A stretch of 64,000 nucleotides of DNA from an uncultured Acidimicrobiales bacterium (GCA_958296055.1 CATQHS010000001.1:2204277-2268276), one strand, 5' to 3'. Positions 1 through 10,051 are shown, counted from the first letter of the stretch. Translations and numbers: made by a program. Notes: generated by a model from the sequence alone, not told the origin.

Positions 1-2271
1 GCGGTGATGTTGCAGCGGGCCGCCGGCCCGGCCAACGTCGACCTGCCCGATGCCCAGAGCCAGGGCTTCACCGACATCTCCGAGATGAGCTCTTCGTTCC
101 AGGACGCCATCAACCAGATGGCCGCCCTCGGCGTCATGACCGGCACCTCGGCCACGACCTTCGATCCCAGTGGGATCGTGTCTCGGGCCACCATCGTCGA
201 GGCTCTGGCCGGGTTCCTCACCAGAACCACGCCCGGTCCCGGCGGCAATGTCCTCTCCCGCGACGTCAACGGCCGCTACACCGTGAAGGATGGCACCGGC
301 GCCAACGCCATGACCTTCACCGTGGACGAGAGCTTCCGCGACATCGGCGGGGTGCCCTTTGCCTCCTATGAGGCCATTCGCGCTCTGGCCGAGATGGGCG
401 TGGTCTCGGGCCGCAGCGACGGAACCTTCGGTCCCGCCGTGTCGGTCACCCGAGCCCAGGCTGCTTCCTTCATCACCCGGGCGCTGGCTCACACCAACGT
501 CCGTCCCGCCGGCCTAACCGTCCAGGCCAAGGATGCGGCCGTGGCTACCGACGCGGATGTTGAACTCTCCATCTCGTTGCGGGGCAACGACTTCGCTGTC
601 ATAGACAGCGCTTCGGTCGACATTTTCAAGCACACCGTCGCGAACGCGGCCCGCGCCTTCAACACCGACGGAACCTGCACGAGCAACACCGTTGTTCTGA
701 CCACCCAAGCGGCCGGTGCCAGCGCCTGCCTGATGGAATTGGGCGACGAAGTCACCGAGCCCGACGGCAACCTCACGGTCCAAGTCGACCCCATCACGGA
801 GCCTTCGACCTTCTGGGTTTGGAGTGGCGATGTCGGCGACAAGCTGGACTGGGACGACTCCGGTTTGTCCAGGGACAACACCGTCGCCTCCAATGCCGCT
901 TCGGTCACGGTGGGCACCATCACGGTGCCGAGCACAGCCATGGTGTCGCTCAGCATTCCCAAGGATGCCCAAGACGGGAAGACCGCCCGCTACGGCACCT
1001 CGGTGACCGTGACGATCCAGCTCTTGGACAGCAAGAACATGCCCATCGGGGTCTCCGGCATGTCCTATCAGTGGTCCGCCATCGGCCTGCACGACCCGAC
1101 CGGCAATGACCGGGTGATCCCCGGCATCGGGACCAGGGTGGTTACCACCGACTCCAACGGTCGAGCCTCTTTCACCCTCACCCAGGCCGATCCGGACACG
1201 GACGCGACTCGGGATCGCGGCAGCGACAATGACGACGCCAACGACCTGACCACTTGGAGCTACACCATCACTCCGGCGGGCAGCGCCTCCGGTGGCGCGT
1301 CCACCGGCCTTGTGCCCAATGCGGGCATTGAGTTCTCGGTCGCCGCTAATGGCACCGGAACGGGCGATGTGGTCTTCGATGATGACCCAAGCTCAGAAGA
1401 GAAGGTGACCATCGAGTTGCAGCGGTCTTGGACCCAGCTTCCTGCTGGTGCTACCGCTGGCACCCGTTTGGGAGTGGGCGTGACCGGCAAGGTCGTCGAC
1501 CAGTACGGCAACGCCATGCGGGGCGCCCCGATCTACTTCGACGTCGACGGCGATCCAGGGTTCGGCTGTGAAACTCTCGTCGGCACCTCCCCCACCTCCG
1601 CCTGTATGACCGTTGGGACCGGGGATGCCACCATCGATGAGGCCACCAAGGCGATCGGCGGCACCACCAGGCGTGTCACCCGGTCCAACGGCACCAACCG
1701 GGTCACCGCTGCATTCATAACCGGTACTTCCGGTGCGATATTCAGGGCTACCTACATCGTGGCGTCCGATCTCAGTGGTGACGGGACCATCACGGACAAC
1801 GAGATGGACGAAGCCATCCACTACTGGGCTTCAGGGCCGATTGGCTTCAATCCGGAGACCGGTGTAGGAACCCCGCAAATTGGTAGCTTCAGCAGGATCC
1901 TGCTGCTGGATCTGGCCAACAACGCCATAATCAGAGCAGGCGCCGGTAACGCTAATACGGATGGTGTCAATGTGTACACCTACACCGACGACACCCGCTT
2001 CCGGTGGTTCGAGGCCGATGATGGTGCTACCCCCCAAACACCCAGTGCCCTAGGTGAGAAGTGGATAGCCACCGCTGACTTCGAGGCCAGGTGGGGCCGT
2101 TACCTTAACTGGTGTAATGGCCCGCTTGGCATGAGCTTCAACTGTCCTACCTGGGGGCACACCGGAGCCACAGCGGAGATCAACAACTACAACACCAAGA
2201 ACGGACCGATCGTCCTGACGGTTTCCATCAACTCGGCGGCCAATTCGCTCTTCGACCCGCCCTCGGGCTGA
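1..2271 (+). CDS. S-layer homology (SLH) domain surface protein with Ig-like repeats, 5' truncated by window edge
   Basis: Repeated SLH-like motifs (FxDIS...AINQMAALGVMTGTSATTFDPSGIVSRATIVEALAGFL; FRDIGGVPFASYEAIRALAEMGVVSGRSDGTFGPAVSVTRAQAASFI); long downstream Ig-like region. Confidence 0.8.
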   Translation, partial: AVMLQRAAGPANVDLPDAQSQGFTDISEMSSSFQDAINQMAALGVMTGTSATTFDPSGIVSRATIVEALAGFLTRTTPGPGGNVLSRDVNGRYTVKDGTGANAMTFTVDESFRDIGGVPFASYEAIRALAEMGVVSGRSDGTFGPAVSVTRAQAASFITRALAHTNVRPAGLTVQAKDAAVATDADVELSISLRGNDFAVIDSASVDIFKHTVANAARAFNTDGTCTSNTVVLTTQAAGASACLMELGDEVTEPDGNLTVQVDPITEPSTFWVWSGDVGDKLDWDDSGLSRDNTVASNAASVTVGTITVPSTAMVSLSIPKDAQDGKTARYGTSVTVTIQLLDSKNMPIGVSGMSYQWSAIGLHDPTGNDRVIPGIGTRVVTTDSNGRASFTLTQADPDTDATRDRGSDNDDANDLTTWSYTITPAGSASGGASTGLVPNAGIEFSVAANGTGTGDVVFDDDPSSEEKVTIELQRSWTQLPAGATAGTRLGVGVTGKVVDQYGNAMRGAPIYFDVDGDPGFGCETLVGTSPTSACMTVGTGDATIDEATKAIGGTTRRVTRSNGTNRVTAAFITGTSGAIFRATYIVASDLSGDGTITDNEMDEAIHYWASGPIGFNPETGVGTPQIGSFSRILLLDLANNAIIRAGAGNANTDGVNVYTYTDDTRFRWFEADDGATPQTPSALGEKWIATADFEARWGRYLNWCNGPLGMSFNCPTWGHTGATAEINNYNTKNGPIVLTVSINSAANSLFDPPSG

Positions 2272-2327
2272 GTCGGATTGACCTGAAGAACGCCGGTATC
2301 CAACCCCCGGCGTAACCCAACCCAACC

Positions 2328-2361
2328 CGGGAGGCCCCCGGCTCCGGCCGGGGGCCTCCCG
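2328..2361 (+). terminator. Strong GC hairpin after SLH gene, terminator-like
   Basis: 14-bp perfect stem CGGGAGGCCCCCGG/CCGGGGGCCTCCCG, 6-nt loop, no T-tract. Confidence 0.55.
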
Positions 2362-2424
2362 CGTCCCCCCCCTCATCCGGTTTCCCCCTTCTGGTTTCCC
2401 CTGCGGTCCCGGTAGGTTGCGGGC

Positions 2425-4128
2425 ATGGCCGATCTTCCCCAGACCGTCACCCGCACCGCTGCCGCCGGGATGGTCTCCACCATCGACCACGCCGCCACTT
2501 CCGTCGGCGTCGACCTGCTGCGCCGGGGCGGTTCCGCCGCCGATGCCGCCGTGGGTGCCAACGCCGTGCTGGCTGTCACCTCCCCCCACGCCTGTGGTCC
2601 CGGCGGCGATGTGTGGGCCCTGGTGCATGACTCCACCGGCCCTCCGGTCGCCCTGAACGCGGCCGGGTTCGCCGGTTCTGGCGCCGACGCCGGTCGCCTC
2701 CGGGCCCAGGGCCACCACCGCATCCCGCTGCGGGGCCATGTCGCCTCCGTCACCGTGCCCGGCGCCGTGGACGGCTGGCTGGCCCTGCACGAGCGCTACG
2801 GCCGCCTGCCCCTGGCCGAGGTCCTGGCCGAAGCCATCCGCATGGCCTCCGACGGGTTCGCCGCCTCCCCCCATCTGGCCGACCGGGCCCCCGAGGTGGC
2901 CGAGGTGGCCGGCAACACCGACATCCCCGCCGACCTGCAGCCCGGCGGGGTCGTCCGCCGCCCCGGCACCGCCCGAACCCTCGAAGCCATCGCCGCCCAC
3001 GGCCGGGACGGCTTCTACGGAGGCGAGTTCGGCCAAGCCCTGCTCGAGCTCGGAGCCGGGGAGTACTCGCCCGCCGACCTCGACACCCCCATCGCCCGCT
3101 GGGTCGAGCCGGTGCGGGCCCCCGCCTTCGGCTGCGACCTGTGGACCGTCCCCCCGCCGTCGCAGGGCTACCTCACCCTGGCCGGGGCCTGGATCGCCGA
3201 CGCCCTTCCCCTGGTGGGTGCCGACCTTCCCCCCGGTGCCGCCGCTGACGCCCTTCCCCTGGTGGGCGCCGACCTTGACGCCGACGGCCTGCCCCTCGGC
3301 CCCCCCGGCGCCGCCGCTGACGGCCGCTGGGCCCACCTGCTGGTGGAGGCGGCCTCGGCCGCCGCCTACGACCGGCACCGGGTGCTGCACGAAGGGGCCG
3401 AGGGCCGGGTCTTGGTCCATCCCGCCCGACTCGCCCCCCGCCGCGCCGCCATCGACCCCACCCGGGCCGCCAACCTCGCCCCCCCGGCCCCCCCTGGCGC
3501 CACCGGGAGACCCGGCGGTGGTGTCGCCGCCCCCGGCGACACCACCTACCTGTGCGCCGTGGACGCCGACCGCGCCGGCGTCTCCCTCATCAACTCCAAC
3601 GCCAGCGGCTTTGGCGCCCATCTGGTGGCCGGCGCCACCGGCATCTTCCTCCACGACCGAGGCATCGGCTTCAGCCTCGAGCCGGGCCACCCCGCTCTCT
3701 ACGCCCCCGGCCGCCGCCCTCCCCACACCCTGGCCCCGGCCCTGGTCACCCGGCCCGACGGCGCCCTGCGCCTGGTGCTGGGCACCATGGGCGGCGACTC
3801 CCAGCCCCAGATCCTGCTTCAGCTCCTGCACCGCATCCTGAAGCTGGGCCAGTCTCCCGGCACCGCCGTCAGCGCCGGGCGCTGGGTGCTGGCCCCCGAC
3901 GGCGATGCCGACGGCTTCTCCACCTGGCTGCCCGGACACGGCCGCAAGGTGCTCATCGAGGACCCGGCCTCGGGCTGGGCCTCCGAGCTGGCCGCCCTGG
4001 GCCATGTCGTCGAGGTCGCCCCCGCCGCCGGCTTCGGCCACGCCCACGTGATCGAGTCGACCGCCGCCGGCACCCTGGCCGGCGCCGCCGACCCCCGCTC
4101 CCTCATCGGCACCGCCGCCGGCCTCTAA
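2425..4128 (+). CDS. Gamma-glutamyltransferase family protein
   Basis: N-term GGSAADAAVGANAVLAVTSPHACGPGGD; GDTTYLCAVDADRAGVSLINS region matching the catalytic-Thr block of GGT family. Confidence 0.85.
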   Translation: MADLPQTVTRTAAAGMVSTIDHAATSVGVDLLRRGGSAADAAVGANAVLAVTSPHACGPGGDVWALVHDSTGPPVALNAAGFAGSGADAGRLRAQGHHRIPLRGHVASVTVPGAVDGWLALHERYGRLPLAEVLAEAIRMASDGFAASPHLADRAPEVAEVAGNTDIPADLQPGGVVRRPGTARTLEAIAAHGRDGFYGGEFGQALLELGAGEYSPADLDTPIARWVEPVRAPAFGCDLWTVPPPSQGYLTLAGAWIADALPLVGADLPPGAAADALPLVGADLDADGLPLGPPGAAADGRWAHLLVEAASAAAYDRHRVLHEGAEGRVLVHPARLAPRRAAIDPTRAANLAPPAPPGATGRPGGGVAAPGDTTYLCAVDADRAGVSLINSNASGFGAHLVAGATGIFLHDRGIGFSLEPGHPALYAPGRRPPHTLAPALVTRPDGALRLVLGTMGGDSQPQILLQLLHRILKLGQSPGTAVSAGRWVLAPDGDADGFSTWLPGHGRKVLIEDPASGWASELAALGHVVEVAPAAGFGHAHVIESTAAGTLAGAADPRSLIGTAAGL

Positions 4129-4302
4129 CTCAGGGCGTCGGGCCGCCGCGGCGGCCCTGGCCCGGGCGCCCGCCCGCCTCCTCGCCGGCCTCTGACCCGG
4201 ATGCCCGCCCGCCCCCGGCCCCGGTCCCTCATCGGCATCGCCGCCGGCCTCTGACCCGGGCGCCGGGCCGCCGCCACGCCCCTGGCCCGGCCCGTCGGCT
4301 CG

Positions 4303-6729
4303 TTGCCGCGTAGCATCGGCGCCGTGCCCGCCCGCCCCCTCGCCGGCCTCCGGGTGATCGACCTCGCCGTCGACCTCGGCGAGCTGTGCGGCCGGCTCCT
4401 GTCCGACCTGGGCGCCGAGGTGGTGAAAGTCGAGCCGCCGTCCGGCTCGCCCAGCCGCCGCCTCCCGCCCCTCGACGGCGACCACTCCCTGTTCTTCACC
4501 ATGCGCAACTGCGGCAAGCTCAGCGCCGTCGTCGATCTGACCTCCGCCGCCGGCCCCGAGCGGCTGCATGAGCTGCTGGCTTCCGCCGACGTGGTGATCG
4601 ACTCAGCCGAGCCTGGGACTTGGGCCGCGGCCGGGCTCGACGGCTTGGAGGCCGAAGCCGTAGCCGCCCGCCATCGGGATTTGGTGGTGGTATCGATCAC
4701 CGCCTACGGCCGGACCGGCCCCTACGCCGGCCGGGACGTGTGCGGGTCGGTGATCGACGCCACCTCCGGCCTGTGCTGGAAGGCCGGCCTGCCCGAGCGA
4801 GAGCCGCTCATGCCCCCCGGCAACCTCTCCGGCGACACCGCCTCGCTCATCGGGGCCTTCGCCGCCGTCTGCGCCCTGATCCAACGGGCGGGCGGCCGCC
4901 CCGGCCAGCTCATCGACGTCTCCGCCAACGAGGCCGCGGCCCAGATCACCGACTGGTCGATGTCGAATGTGTCCCGCACCATCGCCTCCGGGCGCCAGCC
5001 CACCGAGATCCGGGCCGGGACCGGGCCCGTCTACCCGCTGCTGGCCACCCGGGACGGCTGGGTGCGCCTGGTGGTGCTGAGCCGCCGCCAGTGGCACGCC
5101 GTCCGGGCCTGGCTGGGCGAGCCCGACTACCTCCAGGACCCCGAGTACGACTCCTTCATCTCCCGGCTGATGATCGCCGACGCCGTGCTGAACCCGCTGT
5201 ATGAGGAGCTGTTCTCCGCCATGACCTCCGAGGAGGTGGCGACCGAGGCCCAGCGCCGGGGGATCGTGGCCACCCCCGTGCTCGACCCTGCTGCCGTGGT
5301 GGCCAACCGCCATCTCGATCAGCGGGGCGCCTTCGACCGGGTGCCGCTGTCGGTGGGCGGGGTGATGAGCCTGCCGTCGGGCTGGTTCGAGTTCGACGGC
5401 CACCGGGTCGGCCCCACCGGCCGCCCCCCCCATCTAGGCCAGCACACCGCCAAGGTGTTCGCCTCCCTCACCGCCCGCCCCCCCGCCCCGCCGCCGGCCA
5501 GCCCCGTTTCGGCCCCCGACCCCGGCCCGGCCCCGCCCCTGGCCGGCGTCCGGGTGGCCGACTTCGGCCACGGCGGGGTCGGGGTGGAAGCCGGCCGGAT
5601 GCTGGCCGAGTACGGCGCCGACGTGATCAAGGTGGAGAGCCGCTCCTACCCCGATTTCATCCGGGTCATCCTGGGCGGCGAGATGTCGCCGTCGTTCGCC
5701 TCGTCGTCGAGGTCCAAGCGCAGCCTGGGCGTGAACGCCAAGACCGACGAGGGCCGCCAAGTGCTCTACCACCTGGTGCGCTCCGCCGACGTGGTGATCG
5801 AGAACGGCTCCGTCGGTGCCATGGCCGGCCTCGGGCTCGGCTACCGCGTCCTGTCGGAGGTGAACCCCGACCTGGTGATGGTGTCGAGCCAGCTCATGGG
5901 CTCGCACGGCCCGTGGTCCCGGTGGCTGGGGTACGGCCCCAACAGCCAGGCCGCCGGGGGCCTGACCCATCTGTGGAGCTACCGGGAATCAGAGCGCCCC
6001 GCCGGGGCTCAGTCCATCTTCCCCGATCACTGGGCCGGCCGGATGTGCGCCCTGGTGGCGGTGGCCGGGTTGCTGGGCCGTCGCCGGGGGGTTATGCCCG
6101 CCGTCGGTCACGCCGAGGTGTGCCAGGTGGAGCAGGTGGTGGGGGTGCTGGGCGACCTGCTGGCCCTGGAGTCGCTGCGCCCCGGCTCGGTCGGGCCTCG
6201 GGGCAACCGCCGCGACCGGGGCGTTCCCTGGGGGCTGTTCCGGTGTGCCGGCGATGACCAGTGGGCGGCCGTGTGCTGCCGGGATGACGGCGAGTGGCGG
6301 CGGCTGGCCGCCCTGATCTGCTTCGACGCCGAGGACCTGGGCTCGGTGGCGGCCCGCCGGGGACGGGAGGACGAGGTGGAGGCGGCCGTGTCGGCCTGGA
6401 CCGCCGGCCTCGACAAGTATGCGGTGACCGATGCCTGCCTGGCCGCCGGCGTGCCCGCCGGCCCGATGCTCACTTCCGCCGAGCAGCTCTCCGACCCCCA
6501 CCTGGCCGCCCGCGGCTACCTGGTGGAGCTGGACCAGCCCCCCATCGGCCCTATGACCTTCGAGGGCGCCGCCTTTCGGGCCACCGGCATGACCGGCCCC
6601 GACATCCGCCCCGCCCCCGGCCTAGGCCAACACACCCGCGAGATCGCCGCCGAACTAGGCCTCCCCCCCGAAGCCATCGAAGCCATGATCGCCCAAGGCA
6701 CCCTAGAACCTGCCCCCCCACCCCCCTGA
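4303..6729 (+). CDS. CaiB/BaiF (family III) CoA-transferase, tandem two-domain fusion
   Basis: Two family-III N-termini in one ORF: PLAGLRVIDLAVDLGELCGRLLSDLGAEVVKVEPP and PLAGVRVADFGHGGVGVEAGRMLAEYGADVIKVES; real start may be GTG 4324. Confidence 0.85.
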   Translation: MPRSIGAVPARPLAGLRVIDLAVDLGELCGRLLSDLGAEVVKVEPPSGSPSRRLPPLDGDHSLFFTMRNCGKLSAVVDLTSAAGPERLHELLASADVVIDSAEPGTWAAAGLDGLEAEAVAARHRDLVVVSITAYGRTGPYAGRDVCGSVIDATSGLCWKAGLPEREPLMPPGNLSGDTASLIGAFAAVCALIQRAGGRPGQLIDVSANEAAAQITDWSMSNVSRTIASGRQPTEIRAGTGPVYPLLATRDGWVRLVVLSRRQWHAVRAWLGEPDYLQDPEYDSFISRLMIADAVLNPLYEELFSAMTSEEVATEAQRRGIVATPVLDPAAVVANRHLDQRGAFDRVPLSVGGVMSLPSGWFEFDGHRVGPTGRPPHLGQHTAKVFASLTARPPAPPPASPVSAPDPGPAPPLAGVRVADFGHGGVGVEAGRMLAEYGADVIKVESRSYPDFIRVILGGEMSPSFASSSRSKRSLGVNAKTDEGRQVLYHLVRSADVVIENGSVGAMAGLGLGYRVLSEVNPDLVMVSSQLMGSHGPWSRWLGYGPNSQAAGGLTHLWSYRESERPAGAQSIFPDHWAGRMCALVAVAGLLGRRRGVMPAVGHAEVCQVEQVVGVLGDLLALESLRPGSVGPRGNRRDRGVPWGLFRCAGDDQWAAVCCRDDGEWRRLAALICFDAEDLGSVAARRGREDEVEAAVSAWTAGLDKYAVTDACLAAGVPAGPMLTSAEQLSDPHLAARGYLVELDQPPIGPMTFEGAAFRATGMTGPDIRPAPGLGQHTREIAAELGLPPEAIEAMIAQGTLEPAPPPP

Positions 6730-6772
6730 CCTGGCTCCGGGTTTTGTGCTGTTTCATAGTAAACTGGGTTAC

Positions 6773-7915
6773 ATGGTCGCCGTTCAGTTGTCTCGGGCAT
6801 CCGCACCGCCCACACCAGAAGAAGAAGCGCGACGCGGCGAACTGAAGCGGCCGCCGACGATGAACGACGCCCGGGCCGCCGCGACCGCGGTCGTCGAGCG
6901 AGTGTCGGGAGTCGTGAAGATCGGCCTGTTCGGCTCTGTGGCCCGGGGCAACCCGAGGCCGCACAGCGACATCGACCTGCTCGTGGTCGTGAAGGACTTG
7001 GACTACCGGGTGGATCGCCCGCGGCTGGCCGGCGAGGTCCGCAGCGCCGCCCGCCGCGCTACGCCGTTCCCAGTCGGCGTCGTGCTCACCGACGTGACCG
7101 AATGGGCGCGGCGGTCGTCTCTGCGAACCACCATGGAACGAGAAATCTCAAGGGGTCTGCTCACGCTCTACGACAACGGCGGCGAACGCCGTTTGTCCGT
7201 TGCATGGGAGAAGGCCATGGAGAAAGCCTCTACGGATCTGGGCGAGGCGTATGTTCGGCTGGGCGAGGCGGCGGCCGCATACCGGGGGGCGCTGAGATGG
7301 CTGTCGCCGAGTTCTGCCGAGAACAAGGCCCGGCGTTCCCGGGACCGCTTTCACGCCGTCTATCTGGCGGACAGGCATCGAAGCCTGTTGGCCGATCTGG
7401 ACATGGTGCTGGAGACTTCCCTCAAGGCGATGCATCACGCGTCGGGGGAATCGGCGCCTGATCGGACCCACAAGCTGTCCGTCCTGGTGAATGGCCTCCC
7501 GCCCACCCCGGAGCGCTCGCGTGCACTCGAGATCCTGAACCCCCTGCGCGTCGAGTCCCTGCCGCCCGCCCACCGCGGCCCCGACGACTTGGAGGAAGTC
7601 TTCACCAACTGGCGCATCCACGGCACCTACTCCAGCGCCAGCCTCGCCTCGCTGTATCTCCCACCTGAACGCGTGGACGCCTACCTAGCTGCCGCCGATC
7701 AGATCACCGTTTTGACGCTGGAAGTGCTGGCCGAGCGATCCGAAGGCGGAGTCTTGGAGAACAGGCGGGAAGTGGTCATGCACCGCGCCGCGTTCACAGC
7801 CATGCGCAAGGCGTGGTCGCGGTACGACGCCGCCACCGGCCGCCGGCGCCGGTTGGGCCGGTCCAAAGGCAGATCGGCGGGGCTGCCGCTTGGTGCCCGC
7901 CGCCCCGGCCCCTGA
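6773..7915 (+). CDS. MNT-type nucleotidyltransferase fused to HEPN-like C-terminal region
   Basis: MNT motif GLFGSVARGNPRPHSDIDLLVVV; later helical LETSLKAMHHASGESAPDRTHKLSVLVNGL typical of HEPN partners; ORF can extend to 6746. Confidence 0.7.
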   Translation: MVAVQLSRASAPPTPEEEARRGELKRPPTMNDARAAATAVVERVSGVVKIGLFGSVARGNPRPHSDIDLLVVVKDLDYRVDRPRLAGEVRSAARRATPFPVGVVLTDVTEWARRSSLRTTMEREISRGLLTLYDNGGERRLSVAWEKAMEKASTDLGEAYVRLGEAAAAYRGALRWLSPSSAENKARRSRDRFHAVYLADRHRSLLADLDMVLETSLKAMHHASGESAPDRTHKLSVLVNGLPPTPERSRALEILNPLRVESLPPAHRGPDDLEEVFTNWRIHGTYSSASLASLYLPPERVDAYLAAADQITVLTLEVLAERSEGGVLENRREVVMHRAAFTAMRKAWSRYDAATGRRRRLGRSKGRSAGLPLGARRPGP

Positions 7916-8039
7916 CATCCCGCTGAAAGTGCTTGCAAATGGTTGGTTCTTCGGTTCTACAATGTCGGTGTACCCCGCATCAGGCGCTTGAGGCTCCTAG
8001 TGTGCGTTAGGCGCTTAGGCTACGGCCGAACGCCACATC

Positions 8040-8081
8040 CTACGGCCGCCCCGACGGGGCGGCCGTAGCTGCGTTTCGCAG
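8040..8081. other. Tandem hairpins
   Basis: 13-bp perfect stem CTACGGCCGCCCC-GAC-GGGGCGGCCGTAG (8040-8068) followed directly by CTGCG-TTT-CGCAG (8069-8081). Confidence 0.6.
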
Positions 8082-8084
8082 GCA

Positions 8085-8243
8085 GTGCCTCTACGGCGAT
8101 TCTTCGATCTTTCGCCACGCGAGAGAAATCGGCGGCTTTATTTTGAAAGATTGTGCAATCTTGCCCGTTGGATTGCCAGAATGCTCAGAATCCTGTGGGG
8201 GGTTGCGGACGGTGCCTCGTTCTGGAGAGGTGAACGTGTCCGA
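8085..8243 (+). repeat. ~159-bp direct repeat, copy 1
   Basis: Same length as 10091-10249 with about 5 substitutions; contains AAGATTGTGCAATCTT at 8147-8162. Confidence 0.9.
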
Positions 8244-8252
8244 CTGGATCGG

Positions 8253-8344
8253 AGTGCCTCTACGGCGATTCTTCGATCTTTCGCCACGCGAGAGAAATCG
8301 GCGGCTTTATTTTGAAAGATTGTGCAATCTTGCCCGTTGGATTG
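8253..8344 (+). repeat. 92-bp direct repeat, copy 2 (truncated form of the 159-bp repeat)
   Basis: Identical to 8084-8175; contains AAGATTGTGCAATCTT at 8316-8331. Confidence 0.9.
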
Positions 8345-8388
8345 TGCAATTTGCCCTATTGGAAGCCCTCTGAAGCCTTTCGAGGGAA

Positions 8389-8404
8389 AAGATTGTATAA
8401 TCTT
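8389..8404 (+). promoter_or_regulatory. Operator/promoter upstream of AlbA gene
   Basis: AAGATTGTATAATCTT dyad with embedded TATAAT (8396-8401), 10 nt before GTG start 8411. Confidence 0.55.
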
Positions 8405-8410
8405 GACCCT

Positions 8411-10051
8411 GTGGCTAGCGTTCCCGAGTTCGACAGCATCCCGGCGCAGCTTGAGGAGTTGTCGTTCTGGGAGTTGTTCGGTCGCATTGAGCACGAACGT
8501 CTCGACTTCAAGCGCGGCGTGCCCGATGACATCCTGGAGACGATCCCTGCCATGGCGATGACCGACGGCGGGTTGCTCGTGCATGGCGTCGACTCCTCCG
8601 GCCGGATCACCGGATGCCCGCTCTCCCAGAACACCCAAGATCGCATCACCCGTTACTCCAATGAGTGTGATGTCACGGTGCGGGTGGGGACCGTCTCCGT
8701 CGACGGCATTGAGTTGACGATCACGTCAGTGCCTGAGGTCAGGGGTCGCATCGTCACTACCCCAGATGGAAGATTGCTGAGACGCGTTGGTGGTGACTGC
8801 CAGCCACTGCGCGGTGATTCGCTCACCCGCTTCGTGAGGCAGCGAACAGAGCGCTCTGGCGAAGAGGAGTTCGTCCGAGGCTTCGATCCGTCGATGATCG
8901 ACCTCCGGGCTCTTGATGAAGCACTAAATGCTGGCGGCAGGCCGAAGGCCGAAGAGGCTGACATCGTCAGAGCGCTCGCTGATTTCAAGGTGGCGGCTCA
9001 AACCGAGCCCCAGGCGACTCCGAGTGTGATGACGGCCGGTCTGGTGCTTTTCGGCGACAAGCCTGACAGCGTCATCCCGGGCGCACGGGTGCAGTTAGTT
9101 CGGCGAGCGGGGATCGGGCCTGGGCCTGGTCCGGCTTCGGCCAGGAAGGAATGCACGGGCCCGCTCAGAAAGATCTTCGACTGCTGTATGGATTTCGTCG
9201 CTGACCACACTCACCGGCACGAAATCGTGATCGGAAAGCCGCGCGAGTCTTTGCCCGAGTATCCCGTGGCCGTGCTCCGCGAGGCGGTGCTGAACGCTCT
9301 GGCCCACCGCGACTACGGACTCGTCGGCGCGACGATTGACATAACTGTTTGGGACGACCGCGTTGAGGTCCGCAGTCCCGGTCCGCTGCCCGGACACATC
9401 ACCGTGGAGAACATGCGCAACGATCACTACAGCCGCAACCCCAAAATCATGGGAGTGCTCAAGATCATGAAGTTCGTCGAAGAATTCGGCGAAGGGATCG
9501 ACCGCATGCACAGCGAGATGGAAGCTCGGCTGATGGAACCCCCGATCTTCGATGCGACCCCCGATTCAGTGACGGTCACGCTGCGCAACGCATCCATGGC
9601 CTCCGCCGAGGATCAAGCGTGGCTGATGACATTGGGTTCCGAACCGTTGACGGCTGACGAGCGCCGTACGCTGCTCCTCGCCCGCAGCGAGAGGTTCGTA
9701 ACGCCGCGTAGGCTGAAACGACTCCTTGGCGAATCCGATGTCAACCGGTTGCTGTCAGGGGCGGTGGCCAAGGGATTGCTGGTGCGCACCGGCGAGCGAG
9801 GCGGTTCAAGGTACGAGCTGTCCCCCGAGGTGGTGCTCCGAGCCGGATCGACCGGAATCGCAGCGCGAAGCCGGGTGAAACAGACGCTGATTGACGAGAT
9901 GCAACGCCGAGGCAGCATCTCAACGGCTGAAGGCGTGGAACTGGTCAGCGAACCCGTTGCTGTGGTCCGCGACTTGTTGAACGGACTCGTCGAGGAAGAT
10001 TTGGCCCGGGCTGAGGGCCGGACCCGAGCTCGCCGCTACTACCCCATCTGA
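8411..10051 (+). CDS. Schlafen AlbA_2-domain / HATPase_c_4-type putative transcriptional regulator
   Basis: N-term FWELFGRIEHERLDFKRGVPDDILETIPAMAMTDGGLLVHGVD; YPVAVLREAVLNALAHRDYG; GEGIDRMHSEM typical of the AlbA/ATP-binding family. Confidence 0.8.
   Translation: MASVPEFDSIPAQLEELSFWELFGRIEHERLDFKRGVPDDILETIPAMAMTDGGLLVHGVDSSGRITGCPLSQNTQDRITRYSNECDVTVRVGTVSVDGIELTITSVPEVRGRIVTTPDGRLLRRVGGDCQPLRGDSLTRFVRQRTERSGEEEFVRGFDPSMIDLRALDEALNAGGRPKAEEADIVRALADFKVAAQTEPQATPSVMTAGLVLFGDKPDSVIPGARVQLVRRAGIGPGPGPASARKECTGPLRKIFDCCMDFVADHTHRHEIVIGKPRESLPEYPVAVLREAVLNALAHRDYGLVGATIDITVWDDRVEVRSPGPLPGHITVENMRNDHYSRNPKIMGVLKIMKFVEEFGEGIDRMHSEMEARLMEPPIFDATPDSVTVTLRNASMASAEDQAWLMTLGSEPLTADERRTLLLARSERFVTPRRLKRLLGESDVNRLLSGAVAKGLLVRTGERGGSRYELSPEVVLRAGSTGIAARSRVKQTLIDEMQRRGSISTAEGVELVSEPVAVVRDLLNGLVEEDLARAEGRTRARRYYPI

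Noticed and set aside
3199-3320. Internal repeat ADALPLVGADL in the GGT-like gene
   Set aside because: In-frame low-complexity duplication in a linker; noted but not functionally suggestive
2050-4569. 839-aa minus-strand ORF opposite the GGT gene
   Set aside because: Gly/Ala/Pro/Arg-rich shadow ORF typical of high-GC antisense frames; the + strand has clear GGT family motifs
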